Shown in pieces: positions 45,205 to 56,619 of a stretch of 64,000 nt of DNA (positions are counted from its first letter, which is position 1; each line of letters opens with the position of its first letter). The stretch spans positions 24,057,007 to 24,121,006 of the forward strand of contig CAMGYJ010000011.1 of assembly GCA_946122785.1 (NCBI GenBank), in the 5' to 3' direction. The position numbers were made by a program, and so were the translations under genes. This DNA is from Linum tenue. Its lineage: Eukaryota; Streptophyta; Magnoliopsida; Malpighiales; Linaceae. The notes beneath the pieces were generated by a model that was not told the origin of the DNA, did no database searches, and was given only the letters and a program-made list of their open reading frames with translations.

Positions 45205-46140
45205 TGATCTTTATTGCTAACATTCTCTCATTGTTTGGCTTGATTCCTATCACGAGTAATTTGAGTACAACGTTGCAAAATTGTTGGCTTGATCTTTATG
45301 GCTAACATTTTCTCATTGCTTGATTTGATTCCTATCACAAGCAATATGAGTACGTTATCCTTAAACGAATGGTTATCTTGACTTTTTCTCGTTACCATTT
45401 TCTCAATGTTCGAATTGATTTCTATCACAAACAATTTGAGTACAATATCATTTACAAAATTGTTAGCTTGATATGTATCGCTGACATCTTCCTCATTGTT
45501 TGAATTGATTTCTATCACAAACAATTTGAGTACAATACCCTTCGTTAGCTTGATGTTTATCGCTGATGTTTTCCTCATTGTTTGAATTGAATTCTATCAC
45601 AAACAATTTGAGTACAATATACTTTACCAAATTGTTAGTTTGATCTTTATCACTAACATCTTTCTCATTGTTTGAATTAATTTCTATCACAAACAATTTG
45701 AGAACAATACCCTTCGTTAGCTTGATGTTTATCGCTGACGTTTTTCTCATTGTTTGAATTGATTTCTATCACAAACAATTTGAGTATAATATACTTTACC
45801 AAATTGTTAGTTTGATCTTTATCACTAACATCTTTCCTCATTGTTTGAATTGATTTCTATTACAAACAATTTGAGTACAATATACTTTACCAAATTGTTA
45901 GTTTGATCTTTATCATTGACATCTTTCTCATTGTTTGAATTGATTTCTATCACAAACAGTTTGAGTACACTATCCTTTCTGAAATTGTTAGTTTGATCTT
46001 TGTCACTCACATCTTCCTCATTGTTTGAATTGATTTCTATCACAAGCAATTTGAGTACATTGTGATTACCGAATGATTAGCTTGATCTTATCGCTATCAT
46101 CTTTCTCAATTGATCAACTCGATTTCTTCCACAGACAACT
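45205..46140. repeat. Tandem array, 90 bp period, about 11 units
   Basis: The phrase GATTTCTATCACAAACAATT recurs at about 45242, 45327, 45417, 45507, 45589, 45679, 45761, 45852, 45942, 46032 and 46121. Spacings are 85-91 bases, with two units of 82. Read on the minus strand, several units stay open and give a 30-residue repeat with KLFVIEINSNNE and VSDKDQTNN. The two 82 bp units break the frame. Confidence 0.93.
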
Positions 46141-46302
46141 TGAGTACATCGTTGCTGCAAAATGTTTGGCCACCATCATCTTAACAGTTTGGATACATCG
46201 TTATTACCAAAGATAAGCTCAATTCCTACTTTAGAGATTTTCACATTTCAAAATGTGGTGTCTTTATAGAAACTTTGTATAACTCTTTATACAAAGAGAT
46301 AT

Positions 46303-46317
46303 ACAAAGGGGGGCAAC
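46303..46317 (+). other. Polypurine tract of a Tat-like element
   Basis: CAAAGGGGGGCAAC stands directly before TATAGACACCACATTTTGTC. Plant Tat/Ogre elements commonly have this tract followed by an LTR starting TGTAGACACC; here the second base is changed to A. Confidence 0.6.
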
Positions 46318-47407
46318 TATAGACACCACATTTTGTCTGGTATAATCGTTCTCCTAACAAAAATATTGATTGTAGCATTGCTCTACAATTATATTTGAAA
46401 AGAAAGTGTAGTCGATATTGGTTGAGACTAGCAGTAGCGAGTCAATATAAATTAATAATTATCGATTTCAAGTCATTAGGAATTTAGTACACTCATGGTT
46501 TGACATTCGATATAGATTACAATTAATGAAAACAAATCAATAATTACAAAAAAATACTTTGCCATCATATTTCTTTCATTGTACATTTCATCAAGAATTA
46601 CATCGATAATAAAAGAGAGATAGTAATTAAATAGGCCGTTACAAATTATACATATGCAATTAAAAGACCACTCCTTTATAAACCGTGGACCTGCAATAGA
46701 AAAGAAAAACCAGTAAGTTCTCAAGCCCATACTCTAGGTCCACAGAATCAGCCCAACACCAAAATATGTCAAGCCCAAGTTTAGGCCCGCAATCTAAACC
46801 CAATAGGCCCAACTCGGCCCAAACCCAATCTCAACGCTAGGACCAGTTTGGCCCAAAAACCGGTCCAAAAATCCGACCCATACCAATTCGGTCTAACCAT
46901 ATCTTATCCAACCGACCTCAACAGGGGCACACTCTTCAAACTCAAAATAAAAAATGGACGAATCATATAGTGACATGTGGCAGTTTGGTTTGCTTTAAAT
47001 GAGCTCCTTGAGCTCTTTGTTAGGGGGGACGAATGGAAGAGGAAAAACACTCTAGAAAGAAAGTAGAACATTGACATCCCAAAGAGACTGTTTTTTGAGT
47101 CCTTGCTCTTAGCCGAAAGTTCATCGGAGGACTTGTGAGATCGAAGCAGTAGACTTGCAAGTTTGAGGCAAGAGAAGCCATTGTTGTCCAATCAGGTTAG
47201 TGCTTTTATTCTCACTTTCTAAATAAGAACTGGTCTCATTGAAATTCACCATACAGTTCTATACATCTACTTGCCGATTTACACTTAATCGTTTCGTTTA
47301 GTTTACAAGCCTCTTTAGATTCAAGCATCCCATTTGCCAATATCTGCTCATATCAGTTTGATTAAGCTCTTTTCATCGAAGTCTTTTTATTTCTCTCGCG
47401 TATTACC
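46318..47407 (+). mobile_element. 3' LTR of a Tat-like gypsy element (part before CACTA)
   Basis: Starts TATAGACACC after the polypurine tract. The middle has repeated GGCCCAA/AAGCCCAA words (46740-46870), a common feature of these LTRs. It is cut by the CACTA element at 47411 and its end was not located. Confidence 0.5.
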
Positions 47408-47410
47408 AGC

Positions 47411-48984
47411 CACTACAAAAAACAGTGCATTTAGCGTCGGGTTTGTTTAGTGTTTTGGTGGCGGTTATCAAAACCGAAACTAAATCAACTTTGGCCGCGT
47501 TTTTTTGCTTTCGGTTCTCGACCGGGAGAGAATTTGGTTGTTTTACTGTCGGTTTGATATGGCATCAGCAATAACCGCCACTATCACTCTTGTTTACTGT
47601 CGGTTTATATTGGCGTCTGTTAAAACCGCCACCAAATCAAAATTTACTTTTTTAATTTCAACTTTTAAATTTTGGGGATCCCGCCTAGAGTTCCCTCCAA
47701 ATGAAATTTCCCTCCCGCCCTTTACATATTCTCTCGACCTTCCCCTTAAATTAAAGAAAACTAAAAAAATAAAAGCAATGGCCAAAATTCCAAAACCCTA
47801 GCCGCTATTATAAAATGAAAATTCCCTTTTCCTACCCTCATCTGCCGTCCAACTCTCCTCTCTCTTTCATTCTTGATCTCTCACTACGCCTCTTCTTCCT
47901 CTAGAAACAAACAACAAAAGCAGAGATCCTGCTTCTCCATCATCCATCTCTCAATTTCTCTCGTCCTCTCTCAATCAAGAATAAATCAAATAACAACCTG
48001 CTTTCCTTTAGTTCATTGCCCCTGCCAGATCCAAACCTTCTTCACATGACAGTGACGCTGATAACAACAATCACAGCCCGGTTAAAGGTAAGATCTGGTC
48101 TGCATGTATGATTCTTTTCTATTTTGTGGTTTAAAATAAGATTCTGACCCATTTTTGCGTCTCTAGGCGTTGGTTGCGGAACAAAGGAGAAGGATCATCG
48201 GTGACTCATCTTGCCGGCGCAGATCTAGCTATGAGAATTTGGAGGGACGATGAGATATGGTCAGTAAAGCTCCAGCGGAGGCAGGGGAGGGACGAGCCAA
48301 CAAAGGAAGGGGGAGGTCGAGGTTTTTTTGGTTTGTGGGTGTCTGGAAATTTTTGGGTTTGTTGATTTTTTGTTTGCGACGGCAGATAGAAGGATGGCTG
48401 GCGGAGGCAAGGGGAGGGATGCATTTGTGCGTTTGCGATGGCAGAGGCATGGATTGGTCGACTGAGGCATGGGGAGACTTGGGTTTTTGGGTTTTGTGGG
48501 GATTTCCTGGGGATTTTGGGTATTTAGGTTTCTAGGTTTGTGACGACAGGCAGCTAGGGGTGCGCCGGCGGAGGAAGGGGAATGGATGGGGTTGTGGGTC
48601 TGCGTCGGCAAAGCTTTTTTTTTAAAAATCATATACATTAGTGGCGGGTTTCACCGCAAGTAAAGAGATTGTTTTTTATGTAATAAAAAATTCATATACT
48701 TTAGCGTCCGTTAAACCGCAAGTAAAGCGCTAAATTTTTTTTTTAACAGAGCAATTAATTTTTTTGGTGTCGGTTGTAGTATGATTTTGTCTTGCTTTAA
48801 ACCGACGCAATAGTTTGTGGTTTAACGTCGGTCATTCCATCGGTTGCCTAAAACCGACGCTAAAGGTGAAAGTGTCGCCTGATTCCCTGTCGGTTTTAAA
48901 AACGCCACCGGTTGGTTTAGTGTTGGTTTTAACCGCTACTAAAGTTGGAAAAAACCGACACTAAATGCACAGTTTCTTGTAGTG
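47411..48984. mobile_element. CACTA element, 1.57 kb, TSD AGC
   Basis: Begins CACTACAAAAAACAGTGCAT and ends with ATGCACAGTTTCTTGTAGTG, inverted apart from two bases. AGC flanks both sides (47408-47410 and 48985-48987). Subterminal regions repeat words such as TTAGCGTCGGTT/AACCGACGCTAAA. The centre has a CT-rich leader-like block and GT donor-like sequence at 48088, but no transposase. Non-autonomous. Confidence 0.93.
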
Positions 48985-48987
48985 AGC

Positions 48988-50237
48988 TTTGCCTATTAAA
49001 TTAATATTAGGCTGATTAACTTAGCTGATTAACTTGCACGAGGGTTTATCCCGAGGAAGTGCAACTATACAACTTCTGGTTTACCTATGTTGAGCCAATT
49101 ATGACCAGGTCAAGTACATGTGCAAGTAACGAATTATGATTAAGCAAGATGAGATATGAAGCATGTATAAGGATACCAAATATGAGTATTTTGGTCTCAT
49201 GGTCAATTACATAGTAATTAGGGCTCCCCATGCTATTACTCCGTTATGATATGTTATGTCACACCCCTGATGTGGTGTTGACCGTTGATTTATCGTGAGA
49301 TATGACCACACCCAGAGTGGTGTTGAGTTCGATATGACCACACCAGAGTGGTGTCAGGTCCGATATGACTACACCGACAGTGGTGGGTCCGATATGACCA
49401 CATCCACGAGGAGTTTGGTCCGTATTCCGACGAGAGTAATTAGCATGGGAGTAGCCATGACCCTATAAGTAAAACATGATAAGGCGCATATGCATAAGTC
49501 AAGGTGTTTGAGTCTTTTGCCCATTGGGATATGAGGAAGGCTGAGGTCAGATCCCAGTGTTTGGGCTTGATTGCTAGTTGTATGGTAGGGGTATGCTTTG
49601 TTATGAACTCATGATGCATTGATTGTGTCACTCAGCCATGAGCTGACCCCCTTTTATCCTCTTTCTTTGCTTATGCCATGTGTAAGCAGATCATCATCAT
49701 CAGCAGCAGCAGTAGATAGGTGTATAGGTGGGAGCTGAGCAAGAGTTGAAGGCAATATGAGGTGTGGTCTTCAACTATTCTGTGCTTTGATGACTACTTG
49801 GGATTTTGGCCAGTGATCTACACCTTTTTGTAAAAATATTTTGAGAACATTTTCATGTGCATACTAGCTTCTAATGTAGTGTGAGATATCCACAGGTGTG
49901 GAAAGTTGATTATATGTGTATATGTGTGTGGTGGTGTATGTAGTGACGATTATGACATGTATAAGTATGGTATGTAGTTGCAGAGTACGACAGTGTGACT
50001 ATGACTACGAAAGCCAATGTACATGGTTGTGAGTATATATGTATGTCTACGAATCAGGAATTCGGATAAATTATTTTGCAGGTCTAATTGCAACAACTGT
50101 TAGCCCATTACGCGAGTAATTCATGTCAAAATTTTATTGGTTGATTTTTGGTAATTAATGTAACACCAGTTTTAAATTCCGCTGCAATTGTGTGAACAAT
50201 ATGATCAGGCAAAACGTACAGCGTAGGGTGTTACAGG
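48988..50237 (+). mobile_element. LTR-like segment, Del/Tekay style, gene-free
   Basis: Ends ...CAGCGTAGGGTGTTACA at 50237, the usual end of plant Del/Tekay LTRs. It contains CAGCAG/ATCATC repeats (49690-49712) and the 31 bp repeat at 49298. The start was not found; the first part may still belong to the LTR split by the CACTA element. Confidence 0.45.
49298..49420. repeat. Tandem repeat of about 31 bp around GATATGACCACACC
   Basis: Units start at about 49298, 49331, 49362 and 49391, each with GATATGACYACA followed after a few bases by TGGTG, so each unit is also a small dyad (CCACACCAGAGTGGTG). Confidence 0.85.
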
Positions 50238-50879
50238 TTCTCTATGCAAATCCACATAAAGCGGTAAGAGTTAAGAAAATTGTTGGCATACTAAAATGGT
50301 GCCATATTTTCATTTTGTTGTAGTGAAATCAATAGGTTGATGCTATTCATTTAGGGAGAATTGCACTAAGAACTAGCCAAACAGTTATGTACTAATAAAA
50401 TATTGTTGTTTATGCTTTGTCTCTTTATATTCTAGTTCTCCTTACTATTAGTATAGAGTTAGATCTCCCTTCAAATTTGAATATATTTTTGAAAGCAAAT
50501 TAAGAAGCTTTCTTTCAACCAAAAATACTCTTTATTGCATTATGATAACCATCTGAAACTCACAAGTATTTGAGAGAATAAAAAATGGGGTGAAAGAGAC
50601 AGAGACTCCACCTTCACTTTATATCAATAGGGGAGAAGTAAGAGTTGAACTGAAGTAAATGCTATCAAACCATTATTTATGTTATGCCTGGTTGCTTTCA
50701 TTTTTGTTTTTTGTTTTTTTTTGTTGTGCATTGGCGAATGTGTATATATGTTTCTTCATTTCCCCCTTTCTGAAGTATAATGTAAGTGTGCATGTATGTA
50801 TGTATACATGCGACTAACAACACACTGACACTTGGAAAAAGACGTCGCCACTCGACATGTACAGTTGATGATGATGTGC
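50238..50879. other. Gene 3' flank, no feature recognised
   Basis: AT-rich sequence between the LTR-like segment and the stop codon of the calmodulin-binding gene. It should hold the 3' untranslated region and poly(A) site of that minus-strand gene, but I could not place them. A T-rich run lies at 50700-50722. Confidence 0.4.
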
Positions 50880-53243
50880 TCATACACTAATAGTGGGAAC
50901 GGGTTTGGAATCTTGAAGAGTGAGCAGCGACTCAAAAGCTCCAACCAAAGCCTTCACTTTGCTCTTCCTGTCCTCCACCAGCTTACTCGCTGTTTCTTCG
51001 ATTACGTTGTTCTGTGAAGCTTGCAACACTTTCTCTCCTTGCATGTCTTGGTGTCTCAATACCACTTTCTCAGTATCCATAAACTCGACTCGACGAGGAG
51101 GGCCTTCTCTCCTCCCGCCACCCTTCCTTAACACACCAGAAGTCACCTCAACTTTGGACTGTGAGCTATCGCTTCGTGGTGCTCTCCTCTTAAACTTGAG
51201 CCTCCTCGGGAGGCTAGTAATCTCAGGCTTGAACTCGATCACTCTACCCGGCCTGAAATGAAGTTTCCTAGGCTGTTCATCTCGGTTGCCAATGCTCAAT
51301 ATGGTCCCACGTCTTGTGCGTCTGTTACTTGTCCTGGAAGTTATAACTCTATCCAATGCTTTCTGCTCTAGGACAAGGTCGGTTTCACAACTTTCAGTCG
51401 ATGAGACTACACTGTGACAATCCTTGGATCTAGCCATGGGTTCAGAAATCACAGATCGAGCTCTGGAGCGCCGTAGATTGATCTTGTACTTCTCATGGAA
51501 CAGATGAGAGTTGCTGCTACGAATGTGATTCTTTGCACCCGTCGACATATTCCTTGCCCTTGTGGACGGTGCATTATGGTTGCCGTTAGCCTCAATTTTA
51601 TTGGTTGGTGAAGCTATTATGATTGGACCTCTTTTCTCCATGGCAGTTGTTGTTGGTTCTATATCAATATTAATCATGTTCTGGTCACCAACATCAATAG
51701 ATGCTGTGCTTATTGGATCTTCAACTCGTTCATTCTTGAGTTGCTCCATTTCATTAGGCTTCTTCACATTAATATTGTTATTGGTGGTCTGATCCTTTTT
51801 GGACTGAGAGATGGCCTTCATATTCTCAAGATTCAATCTCGAAGGATTTCTGCCTGGGCTCTTAAGAGGTTCCGAGATGGATTGTCTCCTCAAGAACTTG
51901 TGCTTTGCAGGAGAAGAAATAGTCTCTTTTTCCTCACTAGCACCTGTTCTTGTAGAACCGACAGTCTTTCTGTTCATAGAAATGGAACCCCAATTCAGAG
52001 TACTAGTCACTGAAGCTTCCAACTTTTTAGTTCTTTGCTCTCTTCTATCTTCTCTAGCACTAAGGCTTTTTGGTAAATGAGACTTGCATCGCCTTGATTC
52101 TGTCCTCTGTTGTGTACCAAGACTAGTTATTTTGGAAACTTGAACGTCATTAAGTGAGAGTGACAATTTGGACATGCTAGATCCTCTCCTATGAAACGGA
52201 GAAACAAAAGCCTCAACTCTCTGGGGCTTCGAATAATGGCTTGATGATGATGGGATGCCAACCTCTGCCAAAGATGATGACGAGGATGAGAAGATCTTGG
52301 ACAAGATGGGCAGCTTATTGGCTGAAGATGAACCTTCCACCTTAGGCACCGACACTGATCTTCTGGGATTTTGAGGTTTGGGACTAGCAACAATTTCTGA
52401 TAGTACTGTTGCTGGTTTGGGCAGGGGAGTTGTACTCTTCACAGAGGGCGACACATCTCTTTTCACTAATGGGTACAAATTTGGGCTGCCAAGGACACCT
52501 AGTTCCGAGGAAGATGATGAGCCAAGTCTGGATGGATTATTGTGAGTACCATTCTTGGAAAAAGAATGATTACGTCTTTGAGGCTTTGGGGAAACACCAT
52601 CTTCTGAAACAATACTACTATTGGTTCCTCTCTTATTCGATGTGACATCTTTTCTACTACTCCCTGTAGTTTGGGAATCAAGTTTGGGGCTCCCAGAACA
52701 CGTACTCAAAGCCACAGTCGTCTTTGCTGGAGTGACGTGGGATATTGCCATTTTCCTCCTCCTCTCCATCAGAGTTGCAGCAGCTTGCTTAAACATGTCA
52801 TGATGCCCTTTTCCCAGTGTATCATTGAACCTCCTCAAAGTGCCTGAGCTACTCATTGTGTTGTGTGTCTCTTCATGATCACATTCTTCACCTTCTTTTC
52901 TCGCTCCATACTTGCAGTAATCGTGGCAAGAACCACCCGAGGTGGCAAGGTATCGGGAAAGGATTTTTACTTTGGTGTATGGGATGCTAATGTTCCCCGT
53001 TGAGAATCTTCTCACGTGTCCACCATTTGACACTGTTGTTTGCCCATCGACTTTACCTTCATCTTGATGACGATGATCATTTTCATCCCCACCATCATCT
53101 TCCTTCCCAAGATCATTATTTTTGGGCACTAGCAAGAATGAATCCGTATCTGGAATCATGGGAAAGACATTGCTCTCTGAGGCCACAGGAAGACCCTCTA
53201 GAGCATCAACTTGTAGGATTCTCTCAATCTTGCCCTCTACCAT
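50880..53243 (-). CDS. Plant calmodulin-binding-domain protein, 787 residues
   Basis: The only clearly intact host gene. The single open frame runs from ATG at 53243 to the stop at 50880. The C-terminus (about residues 655-780) matches the plant CaM_binding domain: FRPGRVIEFKPE, RRLKFKRR, then EETASKLVEDRKSKVKALVG and AFESLLTLQD, a basic amphipathic stretch that in this family binds calcium-loaded calmodulin. Near residues 78-113 is the family's N-terminal signature RRFSTGNISI ... ATSGGSCHDYCKYG. The middle is Ser/Lys/Pro-rich and probably disordered, with many SPKP and RRxS-like sites. No signal peptide or membrane segment is seen; a nuclear or cytoplasmic calcium-signalling role is inferred. 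I cannot assign it to a named member. A 5' untranslated intron is possible but not shown. Confidence 0.93.
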   Translation of the reverse strand: MVEGKIERILQVDALEGLPVASESNVFPMIPDTDSFLLVPKNNDLGKEDDGGDENDHRHQDEGKVDGQTTVSNGGHVRRFSTGNISIPYTKVKILSRYLATSGGSCHDYCKYGARKEGEECDHEETHNTMSSSGTLRRFNDTLGKGHHDMFKQAAATLMERRRKMAISHVTPAKTTVALSTCSGSPKLDSQTTGSSRKDVTSNKRGTNSSIVSEDGVSPKPQRRNHSFSKNGTHNNPSRLGSSSSSELGVLGSPNLYPLVKRDVSPSVKSTTPLPKPATVLSEIVASPKPQNPRRSVSVPKVEGSSSANKLPILSKIFSSSSSSLAEVGIPSSSSHYSKPQRVEAFVSPFHRRGSSMSKLSLSLNDVQVSKITSLGTQQRTESRRCKSHLPKSLSAREDRREQRTKKLEASVTSTLNWGSISMNRKTVGSTRTGASEEKETISSPAKHKFLRRQSISEPLKSPGRNPSRLNLENMKAISQSKKDQTTNNNINVKKPNEMEQLKNERVEDPISTASIDVGDQNMINIDIEPTTTAMEKRGPIIIASPTNKIEANGNHNAPSTRARNMSTGAKNHIRSSNSHLFHEKYKINLRRSRARSVISEPMARSKDCHSVVSSTESCETDLVLEQKALDRVITSRTSNRRTRRGTILSIGNRDEQPRKLHFRPGRVIEFKPEITSLPRRLKFKRRAPRSDSSQSKVEVTSGVLRKGGGRREGPPRRVEFMDTEKVVLRHQDMQGEKVLQASQNNVIEETASKLVEDRKSKVKALVGAFESLLTLQDSKPVPTISV

Positions 53244-54882
53244 TGCAACTTCTTGGATGCCACAAAGTACACAAAAAAATGTATGGTGTGTAGATGGAAA
53301 CCGGTTTCTGGCAAGTTATTTTCTCCTCAAATTATCCTCAGAGGTCAACAGTGCTTGGAGAGGCTTGTCCCTTTCAAAAGGTTGAAGTTCTAATGCTGCC
53401 TAAATCATTTTGTCTTCCAATTCCCCTTCCATCCAATATACATGTAGCATATATGGATTCAGGTTCCTAGAAATGAATCAACCAAAGGATTAATGTCATT
53501 GAAAAGAATGCGCTTTCAAGTTCAAAGGAGATAGTTATATGAAATAATAAGCAAAAACAATGTAATACGATATTATTATTACAAAATGTCATTTATATAG
53601 TTTCCTACCAATTCCCTTTCGTTATGTGATAAGGAGCTCAAATCCAACAGGAATGGCATAACATTGAAAAATTAAATAGGTAGGTTGCAAGCTATTACAT
53701 GATTGACTAGAAAATGTTTTCCATACTTTTTTTATTTAGATCATCATATTTGCAAGACAGTAGTAAAGAAAATTGTAAATAAAAGAAAAGAAAATTCAAA
53801 AGAAGTTTTCCCAAAAAGTAGGCATAATCATATATGTATGAAACATAATTTCATAAGAAACCTAACCAAGGAAACAATACCGTAGCATATATACATATAT
53901 TTTGAAGAAATATAATACTTTCAGATATATTTAAGAAACCTAACGAAGGTAACAATAACGAAGTAATATATAACAAAGAAAGAGGAAGGAGAAGAATAAA
54001 AAACCTTGGGTTTTCACCAGCTAGTATTGGCGAAAACAAAAAGACAAAACAAAACTTAAGAGATCCTTCTTAAGTTCTTAAGAAGGATCTCTATTTTGTA
54101 TTACTCTATGAATTTAAGAAATTTGATTGAAAAGAATAATCAATGAACTAGGAATGATATTTTCAAGAGACAATTAGAAAGAGAAAAAATGGGTAGCGCC
54201 TTTGTAGTATTACCATTGAAATCTCTATAGAAAAAGAAAGATAAAATGAAAGGTTGTAATACAAGCGATCACGGTCCCATTAACCATAAAATAAAAATCA
54301 CAACCTCATGCAAATCTTAGTGTGCCAGAAAAAATGGTCAAACATAAATGCTATCCTTTCATGTCCTTAACAGATAAGCCTAAAAACATCTCCAAAATAT
54401 GAATAAGTAACTAAATTGAAAGAAATTTACACTCTACTAATGTTAGGAAGTTTGTTACTTTGTTTGGCTTGTTTAGATCATCATCAAAATTCATTATGAC
54501 ATGTCTAGTACTAGCTTGTCGCACTACAAGATTAAGGACTAGGTTAGCATTTTTAGTATGATTAAAATGATTTGTAAATCTGAATGGAATAGTCGGTACC
54601 TATATCATTGGACTTTCGGAGAAGTCACAACATACTTTCTTTCCTCATCTTTTGGCTAATTCTCATAAACTGCAATACAATTTCTCTCTACTATCAACTA
54701 TGTAATCGAGTGATTTGACATGGTATCAAAACTCTAACAACTCAATTTACTCGATTTATTTTCTTATGCTTTTTATTTTACTATAATCATGCACTCTATG
54801 TAGGATTCTTCATTTCTTTACATTAGAGGAGCCAACGATGTCATAGCCAATACTCATTCTAATCGCCGAACATCGTCGAACA
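53244..54882. other. 5' flank of the calmodulin-binding gene
   Basis: No further gene. The first 200 bases upstream of the start codon are likely leader or promoter. The rest is AT-rich with frequent stops. A perfect hairpin lies at 54059-54092. Confidence 0.5.
54059..54092. repeat. Perfect 16 bp hairpin with two-base loop
   Basis: AGAGATCCTTCTTAAG, TT, CTTAAGAAGGATCTCT. The arms are exact reverse complements. No element or gene edge lies there. Confidence 0.9.
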
Positions 54883-56137
54883 ACAATAATGGCAATCGGA
54901 GGATGCCTAAAAAGTTATATGGACTCTCTAATCTGTCCATTCACTACAAAAAAGCATATATTAAAGGTTTACTCTACCATGGGTTTTATGCGGAAAAATC
55001 ACATAATACACATTTTGTTAAAAAAAATTCAAAAAATACACACGTTTTATGAAAATTTCCAATATACACATGTTTGGGCATTACCGCAATTAACAAATTC
55101 AGTGAAATGCATCCCTGCGGGAGAGGACAACAGTAAATGCATCACCGCGGCTATCGACCGCGGTGAAGGCTTGACCTGCGGTGAAACTTCAAACAGACGT
55201 AACTTTGTGTTCCGTTAACCGATTGTAGCGATTTTTTTTATTCCGCACAATTTTTTTAGATCATGCAATCAGCTAACATTCAAAGGCAGTTTGGTCCCGC
55301 CTTTGTCCTAAAAAACGTCATTTGCTACCCTAAATGTGCAATTTTTTATTTTTCCAAACTTTGGAAGGCCATCTCTTTGTGCTCCGCAATCTGAACGTCA
55401 TGAATATATTTTTATTTCACATAAATTTTTAAGGACTACAACTTTTACTAGGAAGGAATTTTCAAAACAAGAAATATTCTTGGATATACGGGATTTTGGG
55501 AATTACTTTGTCTTTACTTTTCACAAATCCAAATACATTCGGAAATTATGTCTATTAAAAAAGTTGTAGTCCTTAAAAATTTACGCAAAATTAAAAAAAA
55601 TTCATGACGTTCGGATTGCGGAGCACAAAGTTATGGCATTCCAAAGTTTGGCAAAATAAAAAATTTGCTCATTCGGGGTAGCAAACGATGTTTTTTCGGT
55701 ACAAAGGCAGGACCAAACTGCCTTTGAATGTTAGAGGATTGAAAGATCTCGAAAAATTATGCGAAATCAAAAAACATTTCCCTACGATCGGATAACGGAG
55801 TGTAAAGTTACATTTGTTTAAAGTTTTAGCGTAGGTGAGGCCTTCACAGCGGCCGACAGCCGCGGTGATGCATTCACTGCTGTCCTCTCCCATTGTGATG
55901 CATTTCACTGCGTTTGTCAACTGCGACGATGCCCAAACATGTGTAGTTTGAGAATTTTTCATAAAACGTGTGTATTTTTAGAATTCTTTTTTTTTTAAAC
56001 GTGTGTATTCTGGGATTTTTCCCTATAAAACCCATGGTAGAGTAAACCCTTACTATATGCTTTTTTTGTAGTGAATGGTCATATTAGAGAGTCCAGATAA
56101 CTTATTAGGCATCCTCTGATTGCCATTGTTAATAGGT
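54883..56137. mobile_element. Foldback of about 1.25 kb with CACTA-type ends inside
   Basis: Two arms of about 600 bases are inverted copies of each other, meeting near 55500. CACTACAAAAAAGCATAT starts at 54942 and its inverse ends at 56073. Similarity also extends outward about 55-60 bases beyond these ends on both sides (54883-54941 against 56074-56137, words ATGGCAATCGGAGGATGCCT and GGACTCTCTAAT). Hence the bases next to CACTA are not a 3 bp duplication (ATT against AAT, inverted). The arms have diverged by very roughly 15-20 percent by eye. No transposase. Confidence 0.88.
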
Positions 56138-56355
56138 TCCGAAAGTTCAGGAATAAATTTTCGTTTGTGATCACGTATAATTTCTTCCGAATGGTAACCC
56201 AAGATCTCAAGCTGTCCACCTGCCATGGGCTCCTGCAGTTTACCAAGAGGTGGAGCTGAAGGCTGTGGGAGGTTGTCTCCTTTGTGTTTCCTTATCTAGT
56301 TTAGGTTTTAAGTTACATGTAGTCATCGAACGGTCAATGGATTTTTTGAACTATG
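56138..56355. other. No gene seen between foldback and gene fragments
   Basis: Contains a short frame (from 56250) that is not recognised and may be intron sequence of the fragment that follows. Confidence 0.35.
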
Positions 56356-56359
56356 TAGG

Positions 56360-56506
56360 TTGTGTAAAAGTATCAGCTGATTACAAATGGTACTCCTCAA
56401 ATGCTTCTACTGTGTTGGTTTCAACTTCAGGGATCGTCCTGGCTAAGAAGCCTGGTAAAGCTATTGTGAAAGTAGTGTCTGGATTTGAGCCCTTCAGTTA
56501 TGATGA
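56360..56506 (+). pseudogene. gp210-type nucleoporin exon fragment
   Basis: The stretch reads VKVSADYKWYSSNASTVLVS, then SGIVLAKKPGKAIVKVVSGF and FSYDE, with an AG before it (TATGTAG) and a GT directly after (GATGAG|GTACAC), so it looks like a single spliced exon. It resembles the large luminal repeat region of the plant nuclear pore membrane glycoprotein gp210 (NUP210 family), from memory of the Ig-like ...SSD.S.V.VS..G.V.AK.PG.A.VKV pattern. No neighbouring exons were found, so it is a fragment. Confidence 0.6.
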
Positions 56507-56619
56507 GGTACACTCATAGAACTGAAACTATTTACATCTCTATTCTCATGCATATGCTTGGCTTGATGCAGAAATTTTTTATCAGTGTGATTGTAAATTC
56601 CATTGATAGCATGTCTTGA

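Noticed and set aside
45205..46140. CRISPR-like array
   Set aside because: Units are contiguous 90 bp tandem repeats without unique spacers, in plant repeat DNA.
48257..48638. Overlapping frames on both strands inside the CACTA element at 47411
   Set aside because: Low-complexity G/T-rich sequence; no recognisable protein and no consistent frame.
51741..53293. Several plus-strand frames opposite the calmodulin-binding gene
   Set aside because: Shadows of the 787-codon minus-strand coding region.
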